IMG/VR virus record: IMGVR_UViG_3300032213_001264
Coordinates: 1-64,000 of that record
Direction: 5' to 3' (one strand)
Source of the DNA: a virus
DNA length: 64,000 nt
The notes beneath the pieces were generated by a model. That model was not told where the DNA came from, made no database searches, and saw only the letters and a list, made by a program, of their open reading frames with translations. The translations under genes were made by a program, and so were the position numbers. How positions within the stretch are numbered: the stretch's first letter is position 1; each line of letters opens with the position of its first letter. Positions 1-7,782 of the stretch are shown one piece after another.

Positions 1-1
1 A

Positions 2-289
2 AGACTCCTGTCAACGCCCAAGTACAAACAGGCAGAACTTAATCTTATTCTTTTAAAATTATACTACCAAAACGGAAAGAAGCAACCAGGAGATCCTGTG
101 CTGTCTTTAAGTAAGATGTTATCGTTGGTAAAGAACCAAAAAGTTAATTGCGCTCAAGCCGACGTAAGAAACTTCGTGGTATACTGTACAGAATTGGACA
201 TTATCAAAGAGGTACGTGCAAGAAAGAAAGAGTACCAAGTAGATTACGCTACAGCCAAGTCGTTGATAGAGAACGAGTTAGTACTTTAA
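2..289 (+). CDS. Hypothetical protein, N-terminus cut off by window edge
   Basis: The frame is open from base 2 with no start codon until an internal GTG at 98, so this is the last 95 codons of a longer gene ending TAA at 287-289. The product is basic, rich in Lys, Leu and Tyr, with no motif I recognise. It sits directly upstream of the DNA polymerase gene on the same strand, so it may belong to the replication operon, but no function can be assigned. Confidence 0.6.
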   Translation, partial: RLLSTPKYKQAELNLILLKLYYQNGKKQPGDPVLSLSKMLSLVKNQKVNCAQADVRNFVVYCTELDIIKEVRARKKEYQVDYATAKSLIENELVL

Positions 290-331
290 TTTTACATTTT
301 TCCAGATTCCCTAAATTGTGTATATTTGAAT

Positions 332-2641
332 ATGCAAGAAAAAAGTTATGTATTAGTCGATACTTTCGACAAACTAAAAGACATGGTAAATCATGTCAAA
401 GACAAAGAGATTATTGCTTTCGATACCGAGACAAACTCTTTGAACACAAGACAAGGAACCATTATTGGTTTCTCAGTATCAGCAGAAATCGGTAAAGGCT
501 ATTACATGCCTACTGCGGTTTACAATAAAGAAACTAATTCTTTAGTAGACGCTATAATCGATGGCAAAAATTGCCAAGATCTGGCCAAACAATTCATATC
601 TAAATTAGTAGGTAAAAAGTTGATTATGCACAACGCATCTTTCGACTGTAGATTTGTTAAGTGTTTCTATGGTGTAGATTTGCTACCTAGTCTTTACGTA
701 GATACTATTTTACTTGTACATACAGTAAACGAAGAAGGCGCAGGTTTCGCTTTCGCTAGTCCATTCGGTCTAAAAAGCATTGCTCAATCCATTCAAAAAG
801 AATTGGGTCTTGATGTGACCAAAGACGCAAACGAAGAGCAAATCGAATTGAAAACTTCCATCAAAGAAAATGGCGGATCTATTACAAGAGAAAGTTACGA
901 GATTTGGAAAGCTGATATAAACATACTGGCTAAATACGCCGCAGCAGATACAGACTTAACATTAAGAGTGTATCACCACTTTATTAAAGAGCTTTATGCA
1001 CAAGGTCTTGAAACTTTCTTTTTTGAAGATGAAGTTATGCCATTGTACAGAGAGGTTACAATTCCAATGGAGGAGGTCGGTGTTAAGCTTGACGTAGAGA
1101 CAATGAAAAAAGCAGATCTTGATATTACCGAAGAGATGAAGAAACGATCTCACGCAGTAGTTTCAGAATTGCTACAAGATAGTAGAGTAAAGCTTTGGAT
1201 ATTAAATAAAGCAAAAGAGGCTTACCCAGCAAATAGCAAAGGGGCATTCGCTCAGAAAGTTGTAGAAGAGTGTGGATTAGAATTACCAAAATCAGAAAAG
1301 ACTGGCAAATACAACATTACAAAATCAGAAGTAGCAAGATTACCTGAGTCAGCGGCTAAACAATTCTTACTAAACGGCGCAGACGTATTAGACGAAGACT
1401 TTTCTAACAAGATTAGTATGAAGATGTGGAGAGAGACCAACGATGGTAACTTCTTTAACATTCAGTCTAAAGATCAATTAGGTGAAATTGCATTCAACGT
1501 TCTTGGATTTAAACCATTGTCAAACACAACAAAAGGTAAACCGCAGTTCGATGACGATATGATTCAAGCAATTGCTGAAACTCAAGAGTGGGCAAAGAAT
1601 CTAAGAATATACAATAAGCTACTTAAGATCAAGTCTACTTACATAGATCGTTTCTTGAATGCAAGCGAGAATGGAATTTATTACTTCTACTACAAACAAC
1701 ACGGTACAGTATCAGGTCGTTATGGATCGGATGCACAACAGTTACCAAGACCTAAAGAAGAAGGCGATGACGATCCAGTAATTATTGAATACACAAACTT
1801 GGTAAGAGCATTCTTTATTCCAAAAGAAGGCAATATATTTGTAGACTGCGACTATGAGTCTTTGGAGCCTCACGTATTTGCTCACGTTTCTGGTGACGAT
1901 GGTCTTAAGGATATTTTTAGAAACAACTGGGATTTCTATTCCACTATTGCTATCAAAACAGAAGGTCTTAACCAATATTCTGGAGACAAGAAAGCAGATA
2001 ACTTTTTAAGAAAGCATGCACCTAAGAAAAGAAACACTGCAAAAGCATACGCATTAGGTATTCCTTACGGTATGGGTGCTTACGCTCTTGGTAAAAATAT
2101 CAACGTTACGACCAAAGAAGCCGATAAATTAGTTAAAGGTTATTTAAGCGGATTTCCAGAACTTGATAAGTGGATGAAGAGATCTGAAATGGAAGCTAAG
2201 ACACTAGGCTATGTTAAAACTCAAGTAGGTCGAGTAAGACACTTGCCGAAAGTAAAAGCTATCTACGAAACTATGGGTGATAATTTGCTTGATTGGAATT
2301 TCAAAAGAAAACTAGAGTACGAATTTGGTAAAGATCAAGTAAAGAATTTGAGTAGAGACTTTATAAACGGTTTAAACAACGCTAAAAACGTACAGATCCA
2401 GGGACTATCTGCGTCTATCGTAAACAGAGCGGCAATGGAAATCAATAGAGAATTTAAGAAGAGAGGAATAAATGGCTGGGTGTGCGCCCAAATACATGAC
2501 CAGATAGTATGTGAAGTACCTAAAGAACACGCTGAAGAAGCTGCTAAGATTGTACAAGACAAAATGGAAAATACTACAAAGTTAAGTATTGCATTAAAAG
2601 CACCACCGATGATTGCCCACAACCTAAGAGACGGTCACTAA
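332..2641 (+). CDS. Family-A DNA polymerase with 3'-5' exonuclease
   Basis: This is the phage replicative DNA polymerase, 769 aa from the ATG at 332; an in-frame TTG at 326 is a less likely start. The N-terminal third is a DnaQ-like proofreading domain with exonuclease motif DTET about residue 30. The C-terminal half has polymerase motif A (VDCDYESLEPH), the O-helix (RNTAKAYALGIPYG) and motif C (QIHDQIVCE) with the expected Asp/Glu/Lys/Tyr residues. Motif A departs from the usual DYSQIELR, with His in place of the terminal Arg. The O-helix position equivalent to E. coli Phe762 is Leu (residue 575, codon 2054-2056). There is no 5'-3' exonuclease domain, as is usual for phage enzymes. A TATATTTG box at 321-328 resembles a Bacteroidota -7 element but lies only three bases before the start, so its role is doubtful. 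Confidence 0.96.
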   Translation: MQEKSYVLVDTFDKLKDMVNHVKDKEIIAFDTETNSLNTRQGTIIGFSVSAEIGKGYYMPTAVYNKETNSLVDAIIDGKNCQDLAKQFISKLVGKKLIMHNASFDCRFVKCFYGVDLLPSLYVDTILLVHTVNEEGAGFAFASPFGLKSIAQSIQKELGLDVTKDANEEQIELKTSIKENGGSITRESYEIWKADINILAKYAAADTDLTLRVYHHFIKELYAQGLETFFFEDEVMPLYREVTIPMEEVGVKLDVETMKKADLDITEEMKKRSHAVVSELLQDSRVKLWILNKAKEAYPANSKGAFAQKVVEECGLELPKSEKTGKYNITKSEVARLPESAAKQFLLNGADVLDEDFSNKISMKMWRETNDGNFFNIQSKDQLGEIAFNVLGFKPLSNTTKGKPQFDDDMIQAIAETQEWAKNLRIYNKLLKIKSTYIDRFLNASENGIYYFYYKQHGTVSGRYGSDAQQLPRPKEEGDDDPVIIEYTNLVRAFFIPKEGNIFVDCDYESLEPHVFAHVSGDDGLKDIFRNNWDFYSTIAIKTEGLNQYSGDKKADNFLRKHAPKKRNTAKAYALGIPYGMGAYALGKNINVTTKEADKLVKGYLSGFPELDKWMKRSEMEAKTLGYVKTQVGRVRHLPKVKAIYETMGDNLLDWNFKRKLEYEFGKDQVKNLSRDFINGLNNAKNVQIQGLSASIVNRAAMEINREFKKRGINGWVCAQIHDQIVCEVPKEHAEEAAKIVQDKMENTTKLSIALKAPPMIAHNLRDGH

Positions 2642-2648
2642 TATTTAT
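2641..2648 (+). promoter_or_regulatory. ATATTTAT promoter-like element before iscU
   Basis: An exact copy of the recurring ATATTTAT motif starts right after the polymerase stop and ends 17 bases before the iscU start codon. It is one of about a dozen copies placed just upstream of genes in this window. Its promoter role is inferred from position only. Confidence 0.4.
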
Positions 2649-2665
2649 TTATATAAAAACACAAT

Positions 2666-3076
2666 ATGGCATACTCAGATAAGGTAATAGACCACTACGA
2701 AAACCCAAAGAACGTAGGCACTTTAGACAAGTCGAAAAAGAACGTGGGTACAGGATTGGTTGGAGCACCAGAGTGTGGTGACGTTATGAGACTTCAGATA
2801 GAAGTTATCGACGACATTATTGTTGACGCCAAATTTAAAACATTTGGTTGCGGTTCTGCTATTGCTTCCTCTTCGGTAGCCACAGAGTGGTTAAAGGGCA
2901 AGACATTAGACGAAGCAGTAACGATAGACAATATGGATTTGGTAGAAGAGTTAAACCTTCCACCGGTTAAAATTCACTGTTCAGTATTAGCTGAAGATGC
3001 TATTAAATCTGCGATAAACGATTATAGACAAAAACAAGGGTTGGAACAATTAGTTTTTGAAGAATCACACATATAA
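2666..3076 (+). CDS. iscU: IscU/NifU-N iron-sulfur cluster scaffold
   Basis: A complete 136-aa IscU-type scaffold on which [2Fe-2S] clusters are assembled before transfer to target proteins. The three ligand cysteines are present (Cys37 in PECGD, Cys62 in FGCGS, Cys105 in KIHCS), as is the conserved Asp39. The LPPVK loop at residues 98-102, which in bacteria is recognised by the HscA chaperone, is intact. The length is close to cellular IscU (about 128 aa). It is followed after 8 bases by iscA. No cysteine desulfurase (IscS) is seen in the window, so sulfur would have to come from the host or another route. Family assignment is very secure; activity in infection is inferred. Confidence 0.95.
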   Translation: MAYSDKVIDHYENPKNVGTLDKSKKNVGTGLVGAPECGDVMRLQIEVIDDIIVDAKFKTFGCGSAIASSSVATEWLKGKTLDEAVTIDNMDLVEELNLPPVKIHCSVLAEDAIKSAINDYRQKQGLEQLVFEESHI

Positions 3077-3084
3077 TATGTTTA

Positions 3085-3408
3085 ATGGTAACTGTATCAG
3101 AAACGGCCGCTAAGAAATTAAATTCTTTAATTGAGGAAAGTAGATTCAAAACTCCATTCGTTAGAGTGGCGGTTAAAGGTGGTGGCTGTAGTGGATTGTC
3201 TTACGACCTTTCGTTTGATACAGAACAGCATCCATCAGATACTTTAGCAGAAGACAAAGGCGTACAGATACTAATAGATATGAAATCTTTGCTATATCTA
3301 TATGGTACAGAATTGGATTTTTCGGATGGATTAAATGGCAAAGGGTTTCAGTTTATAAACCCAAATGCAAGTAGGACTTGCGGCTGTGGTGAAAGTTTCG
3401 CACTTTAA
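3085..3408 (+). CDS. iscA: IscA/HesB-type iron-sulfur carrier
   Basis: An A-type iron-sulfur carrier of 107 aa that would take clusters from the scaffold and hand them to apo-proteins. The diagnostic cysteines are Cys35 (GGGCSG) and the C-terminal Cys99 and Cys101 (TCGCGESF), with the usual length and ending. It lies directly after iscU, so the two are probably co-transcribed from the element at 2641. HesB/IscA homologues are known in some marine phages; the pairing with a full IscU is less common as far as I recall. Confidence 0.95.
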   Translation: MVTVSETAAKKLNSLIEESRFKTPFVRVAVKGGGCSGLSYDLSFDTEQHPSDTLAEDKGVQILIDMKSLLYLYGTELDFSDGLNGKGFQFINPNASRTCGCGESFAL

Positions 3409-3440
3409 ACTTAAGTTTTATTATCATCTAAAAATGGTAT

Positions 3441-3448
3441 ATATTTAT
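3441..3448 (+). promoter_or_regulatory. ATATTTAT promoter-like element before hsp20
   Basis: Exact ATATTTAT copy in the 116-base gap between iscA and hsp20, 76 bases before the hsp20 start. This would give hsp20 an unusually long leader, which contains the CGGTAGGCCT arm and a strong ribosome-binding site. Confidence 0.4.
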
Positions 3449-3461
3449 AGAAAATAAGGAC

Positions 3462-3471
3462 CGGTAGGCCT
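3462..3471 (+). repeat. Left arm of 10-bp inverted repeat flanking hsp20
   Basis: CGGTAGGCCT here is the exact reverse complement of AGGCCTACCG at 3975-3984, on the other side of hsp20. Both arms are followed closely by a similar TTAGTTAYG string. The GC-rich arms stand out in this AT-rich DNA. They could pair in the mRNA, or be operator half-sites or insertion scars. Confidence 0.55.
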
Positions 3472-3512
3472 TTAGTTACGAATGTTAAATTTAATAATTA
3501 ACCAAAACACAC

Positions 3513-3520
3513 AGGAGGTG
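3513..3520 (+). promoter_or_regulatory. Canonical Shine-Dalgarno site of hsp20
   Basis: AGGAGGTG sits 4 bases before the ATG at 3525. It is essentially a perfect complement of the 16S rRNA 3' end. Nearly every other gene here has an A-rich leader with no such site, so this start is exceptional. Confidence 0.75.
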
Positions 3521-3524
3521 TAAA

Positions 3525-3965
3525 ATGACACAATTAACCCATTGGGGCGTCGATCCCTTTGATCTTCTATGGAAGAATCTATTCGACCAAAATTCTAATT
3601 TCTCTACAATCGCAGAGAAAATATCTTATCCACTAGACATTTACGAGAAACAAGACAGTATCGTATTCGAACTTGCAGCAGTAGGTTTGGACTACGAAGA
3701 CATTGATATCGAAGTGCAAGGCGATATTCTTCGCATCAAGTATGCAAAAACAAAAGAAGAAGAACCTATAACAAATTTTATCCATAAAGGAATAGCACGA
3801 AGATCTTTTGATTTGGCTTGGAAAATTGCTTCCAAGTTCGATCTAACTTCTTTGGAAGCTACCATCGATAAAGGACTATTAAAAATAGAAATTCCATTAT
3901 CTGATGAAAGTTTACCAAAGAAAATTCAAATCAAACCAAAGACGTTACTTCAAGTTAACGCCTAA
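3525..3965 (+). CDS. Small heat-shock protein (Hsp20/alpha-crystallin)
   Basis: An ATP-independent holdase of 146 aa that would keep unfolding proteins soluble. The alpha-crystallin domain runs from about residue 35 to 135: the N-terminal strand pair (PLDIYEKQDSIVFELA), a DIDIEVQGDILRI segment, and the closing strands ending in GLLKIEIP; a short C-terminal IQI resembles the IxI tail motif used for oligomer contacts. It stands between the iron-sulfur pair and GroES/GroEL, so it belongs to a folding module. Hsp20 genes are well known in T4-like cyanophages. It alone in the region has a textbook Shine-Dalgarno site and flanking inverted repeats, which may mean separate origin or separate control. 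Confidence 0.93.
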   Translation: MTQLTHWGVDPFDLLWKNLFDQNSNFSTIAEKISYPLDIYEKQDSIVFELAAVGLDYEDIDIEVQGDILRIKYAKTKEEEPITNFIHKGIARRSFDLAWKIASKFDLTSLEATIDKGLLKIEIPLSDESLPKKIQIKPKTLLQVNA

Positions 3966-3974
3966 AAAATAAAG

Positions 3975-3984
3975 AGGCCTACCG
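3975..3984 (+). repeat. Right arm of inverted repeat flanking hsp20
   Basis: AGGCCTACCG is the exact reverse complement of the left arm at 3462-3471. It ends 9 bases before the start codon of the next gene, so pairing with the left arm could affect that start as well. Confidence 0.55.
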
Positions 3985-3993
3985 CCCTTAGTT

Positions 3994-4194
3994 ATGTTTA
4001 GCATCTGTAAAAATTTCATCAAAGTAAATCAAGATCTATTTCAAGTGCTTAAACAGTACGCTGAAGATAGAGTTAATAACCCAGAAGTTAATGTGGAAAA
4101 CATTAAACAGTGGTTAGGTGCTGACACCACATTCAAAAAAGATGGAATGTTATATTTTTGTATTAAAATTGAAGAACCTGAAATAATAAATTAA
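3994..4194 (+). CDS. Small hypothetical protein
   Basis: A 66-aa protein with no recognised domain. It is moderately acidic at the C-terminus. It is tightly placed between hsp20 and groES (3 bases before the groES start), so it is almost certainly transcribed with the chaperonin genes. An adaptor or simply an unrelated small phage protein are equally possible. Confidence 0.65.
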   Translation: MFSICKNFIKVNQDLFQVLKQYAEDRVNNPEVNVENIKQWLGADTTFKKDGMLYFCIKIEEPEIIN

Positions 4195-4197
4195 AAA

Positions 4198-4491
4198 ATG
4201 AGTAAATTAAATCCGCTCAACGGTTTTCTAGTATTGAAACCAGTTGAAGAACAAGAACAAACCTACGGAAACATCGTAATTCCAGACTTAGGTAAAGAGC
4301 GTCCTGAAATGGGCGAAGTAGTAGCTACGAGCGAAACTTACAATTGGCACACAGACACTTATGTTAAATCTACTGTAGAAGTAGGACAGAAAGTTTTAAT
4401 TCCTAAAATGGGATCTATGAAAATCACCATCGAAGGTGAAGATTATTTCATCGCTAAAGACACAGAAATCTTAGCTGTATTAAAAGACTAA
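4198..4491 (+). CDS. groES: GroES co-chaperonin
   Basis: A full-length (97 aa) GroES-type lid protein for the chaperonin. The mobile loop that docks on GroEL is visible at about residues 22-36 (GNIVIPDLGKERPEMG), with the hydrophobic IVIP tripeptide region. The typical beta-barrel strands follow (VGQKVLIPKMG, YFIAKDTEILAVL). It is separated from groEL by two bases. It is closer to cellular GroES than to T4 gp31 in length. Acts in the cytoplasm with the next gene product. Confidence 0.93.
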   Translation: MSKLNPLNGFLVLKPVEEQEQTYGNIVIPDLGKERPEMGEVVATSETYNWHTDTYVKSTVEVGQKVLIPKMGSMKITIEGEDYFIAKDTEILAVLKD

Positions 4492-4493
4492 TT

Positions 4494-6113
4494 ATGAGTA
4501 CAACAAAAAATATAAACGGAACAGAACTTAAAGAAAAGTTACTTTCTGGTATTGAGAAATTAAACTTAGCTGTATCTTCTACATTAGGACCAGGCGGTAG
4601 AACGGTTTTAATTAGAGAACAAAACGGTGAAGTTAAAGTAACCAAAGACGGCGTAACAGTAGCTAAAGCATTCCATAAATTGGAAGACGATGTTGAAGAC
4701 TTAGGCGCACAGTTAGTAAAGCAAGTTAGTATTAAATCTGCAGTTGAAGCTGGAGACGGTACAACTACTTCTACTTTATTAGCAACCGAAATGGTTAGAG
4801 AAGGATTGAAAGAAATTCGTCAAGGTTCTAACGCAGTAGAGATCAAAAACTCAATCGATAAAACAGTTAAACAAGTTATCGAATACATTAAGAAAATATC
4901 TATCGACATCGATTCAGAAGAACAAGTAAAACAAGTTGCTACTATTTCTGGTAATAACGATCCAGAAGTTGGTAACCTTATTGCATCTGCAGTAGAAAAA
5001 GTAGGTCGTGAAGGAGTAATTACAATCGAAGAATCTAAATCTGGAGAAACTAGTTTAGAAGTAGTTGAAGGTATGCAATTTGATAGAGGTTACAAATCTC
5101 CTTATTTCGTTACCAACAACACAACGATGCAAGCGGTATTAGAAGATCCTTACATTTTCTTATACGATGGTAGAATCTCTTCAGCACAAGAGTTATTGCA
5201 AGTTTTAACTAAAGCAAACTCTGAGAACAAACCATTGTTAATCGTAGCTGAAGATATCGGTGAAGAAGCATTAGCAACTTTAATCGTTAACAAGATGAGA
5301 GGCATCGTTCAAGTTTGTGCAGTTAAAGCACCGGACTTCGCAGAGAGAAAAACGCTGATCTTAGAAGATATTGCAATCTTAACAGGAGGTGCAGTCGCTT
5401 CTAAAGACAAAGGTCACAAATTAGATAAATTAACTGGAGCTCAAATCAACGAGTTCTTAGGTAGAGCTAGATTGGTTACGGTAACTAAAGACGAAACTAC
5501 TATCATCGATGGCAAAGGCGTTGAAACTGTAATTGAAGCAAGAGCAGAAGAGATCAAAGAGCAAATCGAAAAGTCTACTTCGTTCTACGAGAAAGAGAAG
5601 TTACAAGAGAGATTGGGCAAATTAGTAGGCGGAGTTGCAATCATCAACGTCGGCGGTAATTCAGATATCGAAATTAGAGAAAAGAAAGATAGAGTTGAAG
5701 ACGCATTATATGCAACCAAAGCAGCGTTAGCAGAAGGTATCGTACCAGGCGGAGGTTCAGCTTTATTCCAAGCGTCTATTCAACACCATCCAGAAGAGAC
5801 TATCCACGATGCTATTGCTTATGGAATTGTTCAGAAAGCGATTCAAAGTCCATTCAAGAAAATCTTAGAAAACGCGGGAGTTCAGGATTGGTACACAAAA
5901 ATTCCTAACGAAGGCGACGTATACGATGCAAAGAATCACAAGATTGTTAATGCTTTAGAAGCTGGTATTATTGACCCTACGAAAGTAGTTATCACCGCAC
6001 TTAGAAACGCTGCTTCAGTAGCAGGCACTATTTTAACTACTGAATCTGTAGTATTCGAAAAGAAAGACAAAGAAGAAAAAACTCAAGACCCAATGATGGG
6101 TATGGGAATGTAA
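4494..6113 (+). CDS. groEL: GroEL chaperonin
   Basis: A complete 539-aa chaperonin subunit that folds proteins inside an ATP-driven double ring. The nucleotide-binding motif [11 protein letters not shown] (with the catalytic Asp), the apical segment leading into DIAILTGG, the [11 protein letters not shown] motif and the C-terminal DPMMGMGM tail are all present. The apical GFGDRR-type helix is altered to DFAERK, a place where substrate or GroES contacts could differ from the host protein. With groES it forms a closed two-gene cassette. Phage GroELs are known from Pseudomonas jumbo phages; they are thought to fold phage proteins late in infection. Having its own GroES makes independence from the host chaperonin plausible. 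Confidence 0.97.
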   Translation: MSTTKNINGTELKEKLLSGIEKLNLAVSSTLGPGGRTVLIREQNGEVKVTKDGVTVAKAFHKLEDDVEDLGAQLVKQVSIKSAVEAGDGTTTSTLLATEMVREGLKEIRQGSNAVEIKNSIDKTVKQVIEYIKKISIDIDSEEQVKQVATISGNNDPEVGNLIASAVEKVGREGVITIEESKSGETSLEVVEGMQFDRGYKSPYFVTNNTTMQAVLEDPYIFLYDGRISSAQELLQVLTKANSENKPLLIVAEDIGEEALATLIVNKMRGIVQVCAVKAPDFAERKTLILEDIAILTGGAVASKDKGHKLDKLTGAQINEFLGRARLVTVTKDETTIIDGKGVETVIEARAEEIKEQIEKSTSFYEKEKLQERLGKLVGGVAIINVGGNSDIEIREKKDRVEDALYATKAALAEGIVPGGGSALFQASIQHHPEETIHDAIAYGIVQKAIQSPFKKILENAGVQDWYTKIPNEGDVYDAKNHKIVNALEAGIIDPTKVVITALRNAASVAGTILTTESVVFEKKDKEEKTQDPMMGMGM

Positions 6114-6132
6114 TAAAATAAAACAATAAGTT

Positions 6133-7068
6133 ATGTTAGTAGGACTGGTATCAATGATGGGAAATGTAGGCGCTACTTTGAATAGTCAAGGCGGTGGATA
6201 CGGACTCATCCAAACAAAAATGTTATTTGACGAGCATCCTCACGATACTGTAGACGTAAATCCTCCACCATCAACGTGGGGGAATTACGATCTGCTTTAT
6301 ATCTGTGAAGGAGTTAATTTCGTAGCAGGATCTTTTAATGTTCCTGGTGGACCTCAACCACTTCATACAGAAAAAATGAAAGCTATCGCAGATTTTAAGG
6401 GCGAGCTTAGATATTCCAACAGTATATTCGACTTCAATAAATTCAATCAGAGATTAAAGATCGAAGCCACTTTTCCAGAAACGCATAGAGTTTCTTTTTA
6501 CAATACTTTTTTAGCTCACGGTTTAGAAAGTAGAAAAGCAGTTATTGGAGATTCTCATGCTTTATCGGTATGGAAACCTCAACACACTTTAGATTTTACC
6601 GCTGGTAGAACTTTGCACGGATTCTTAAAAAGAGAAAGCGTAGAACAAATCAATAATAGATTTGACGAAGTTACTTTGTATTTTGGTAATATCGATTTAC
6701 GTTTTCACTTAATGAGACAAGAAAATCCACAACAAGCTACAGCAGATCTATTTAATCGTTACGTAGAGTTTGCAAAACAATTAAAGAAAGCAACTTTAGT
6801 AGAATTATTACCAGTAGAACACGAATCAAGAAAAATTCCTGGAACTGGTTTGTACAAGAAGCAACCATTCTTTGGTACAAGAGAAGAGAGAATGCAAGTA
6901 AGAGAAATTGCTAACGAAATTATTAACAATTCAGGATTAGAAGTAATTCAATGGCCATCAGAGTGGATAGACACAGACGGTACTAAGATGTTAGATATAT
7001 TAGAAATGAAGCAGTCAGTCCATTTAAGACCAAAGCACTATCCATACCTTACAGAAATAACAAAATAA
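6133..7068 (+). CDS. SGNH/GDSL-like protein of unknown substrate
   Basis: A 311-aa protein with hydrolase-like blocks: IGDSH at residues 138-142 (the nucleophile motif), a YFGNIDLRFH segment at about 185-195 in the place of the GxND block, and a C-terminal HLRPKHY segment that could supply the catalytic His. This layout is typical of SGNH-fold esterases that act on acyl groups of glycans. No signal peptide is obvious. It starts in the common AATAAGTTATG context. The fold call is moderate; the substrate is unknown. Confidence 0.55.
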   Translation: MLVGLVSMMGNVGATLNSQGGGYGLIQTKMLFDEHPHDTVDVNPPPSTWGNYDLLYICEGVNFVAGSFNVPGGPQPLHTEKMKAIADFKGELRYSNSIFDFNKFNQRLKIEATFPETHRVSFYNTFLAHGLESRKAVIGDSHALSVWKPQHTLDFTAGRTLHGFLKRESVEQINNRFDEVTLYFGNIDLRFHLMRQENPQQATADLFNRYVEFAKQLKKATLVELLPVEHESRKIPGTGLYKKQPFFGTREERMQVREIANEIINNSGLEVIQWPSEWIDTDGTKMLDILEMKQSVHLRPKHYPYLTEITK

Positions 7069-7086
7069 TTATTATAAACAACAAAC

Positions 7087-7779
7087 ATGAAAAAAATGTC
7101 ACTCATAGTAGTCAGTCTACTAACAGTATTATTCAGCTGTAACACACAAAATGAAGCGGATCAAGAAGTTAAAGTCGGCGAAGTAGTAGCAATTCATCAA
7201 GGCTCTTTTGCATTTTGCGGTGCATCAGCAGCAGTTCCTACTGGAAAAACGATTATCGTTCAAGGCGTGGAATATAAAGAAGGATGTGCAGTATGTCCAG
7301 TATTAACAGGACCGTCTCTTTCTAATTTAGCCATGCAAGGCGTTAGCGGAACTTACGGAAAATTTAACGTAGGCGAAAACCCACAAACTCCAGACGGAAC
7401 TGATAAAACAGTATGGTCTTTCTTTTGGTATTACGATTCAACAACTACAGTACCACAATTTGATCCATCGACAAAAGAGTGGCAATTATTACCACCAGTA
7501 AATCGTATGTTTGTTATAAACTTAGATTCTCCAAGTACAAGCGAAAGTAATATGTTCGCAATGCCAGGAATTATCTTCGATACAACAGATGCAGGTATTG
7601 TATTAGCAAAAGTATACGGTCCACTTAACGAAGCAGCAGTTCCATTACGTAAAGCCGTTCCAGTTAAATCAGGAATGACATCTGTAACCGCAGCTAAAGA
7701 AGGATTTCCTTACCCAGTAGGAACACCAGTTCCTGTTAGCGCATTAAGTAAGGAACTTCAAAAAACTAAAAAATACTAA
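7087..7779 (+). CDS. Predicted lipoprotein
   Basis: A 230-aa protein with a clear lipoprotein signal: MKKMS plus a hydrophobic stretch ending in LFSCN, cut before Cys19. The mature part has a CAVCP pair and many Gly, Thr and aromatic residues, suggesting a beta-rich domain on the cell envelope. No family recognised. It lies between the SGNH-like and PLP-enzyme genes. It would be exported by the host machinery and anchored in a membrane of the infected cell, possibly for surface exclusion; this role is inferred. Confidence 0.7.
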   Translation: MKKMSLIVVSLLTVLFSCNTQNEADQEVKVGEVVAIHQGSFAFCGASAAVPTGKTIIVQGVEYKEGCAVCPVLTGPSLSNLAMQGVSGTYGKFNVGENPQTPDGTDKTVWSFFWYYDSTTTVPQFDPSTKEWQLLPPVNRMFVINLDSPSTSESNMFAMPGIIFDTTDAGIVLAKVYGPLNEAAVPLRKAVPVKSGMTSVTAAKEGFPYPVGTPVPVSALSKELQKTKKY

Positions 7780-7782
7780 TTA

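Noticed and set aside
148-495. 115-codon + strand frame across the start of the polymerase gene
   Set aside because: Overlaps both the upstream partial gene and the DNA polymerase start, with basic, low-quality composition.
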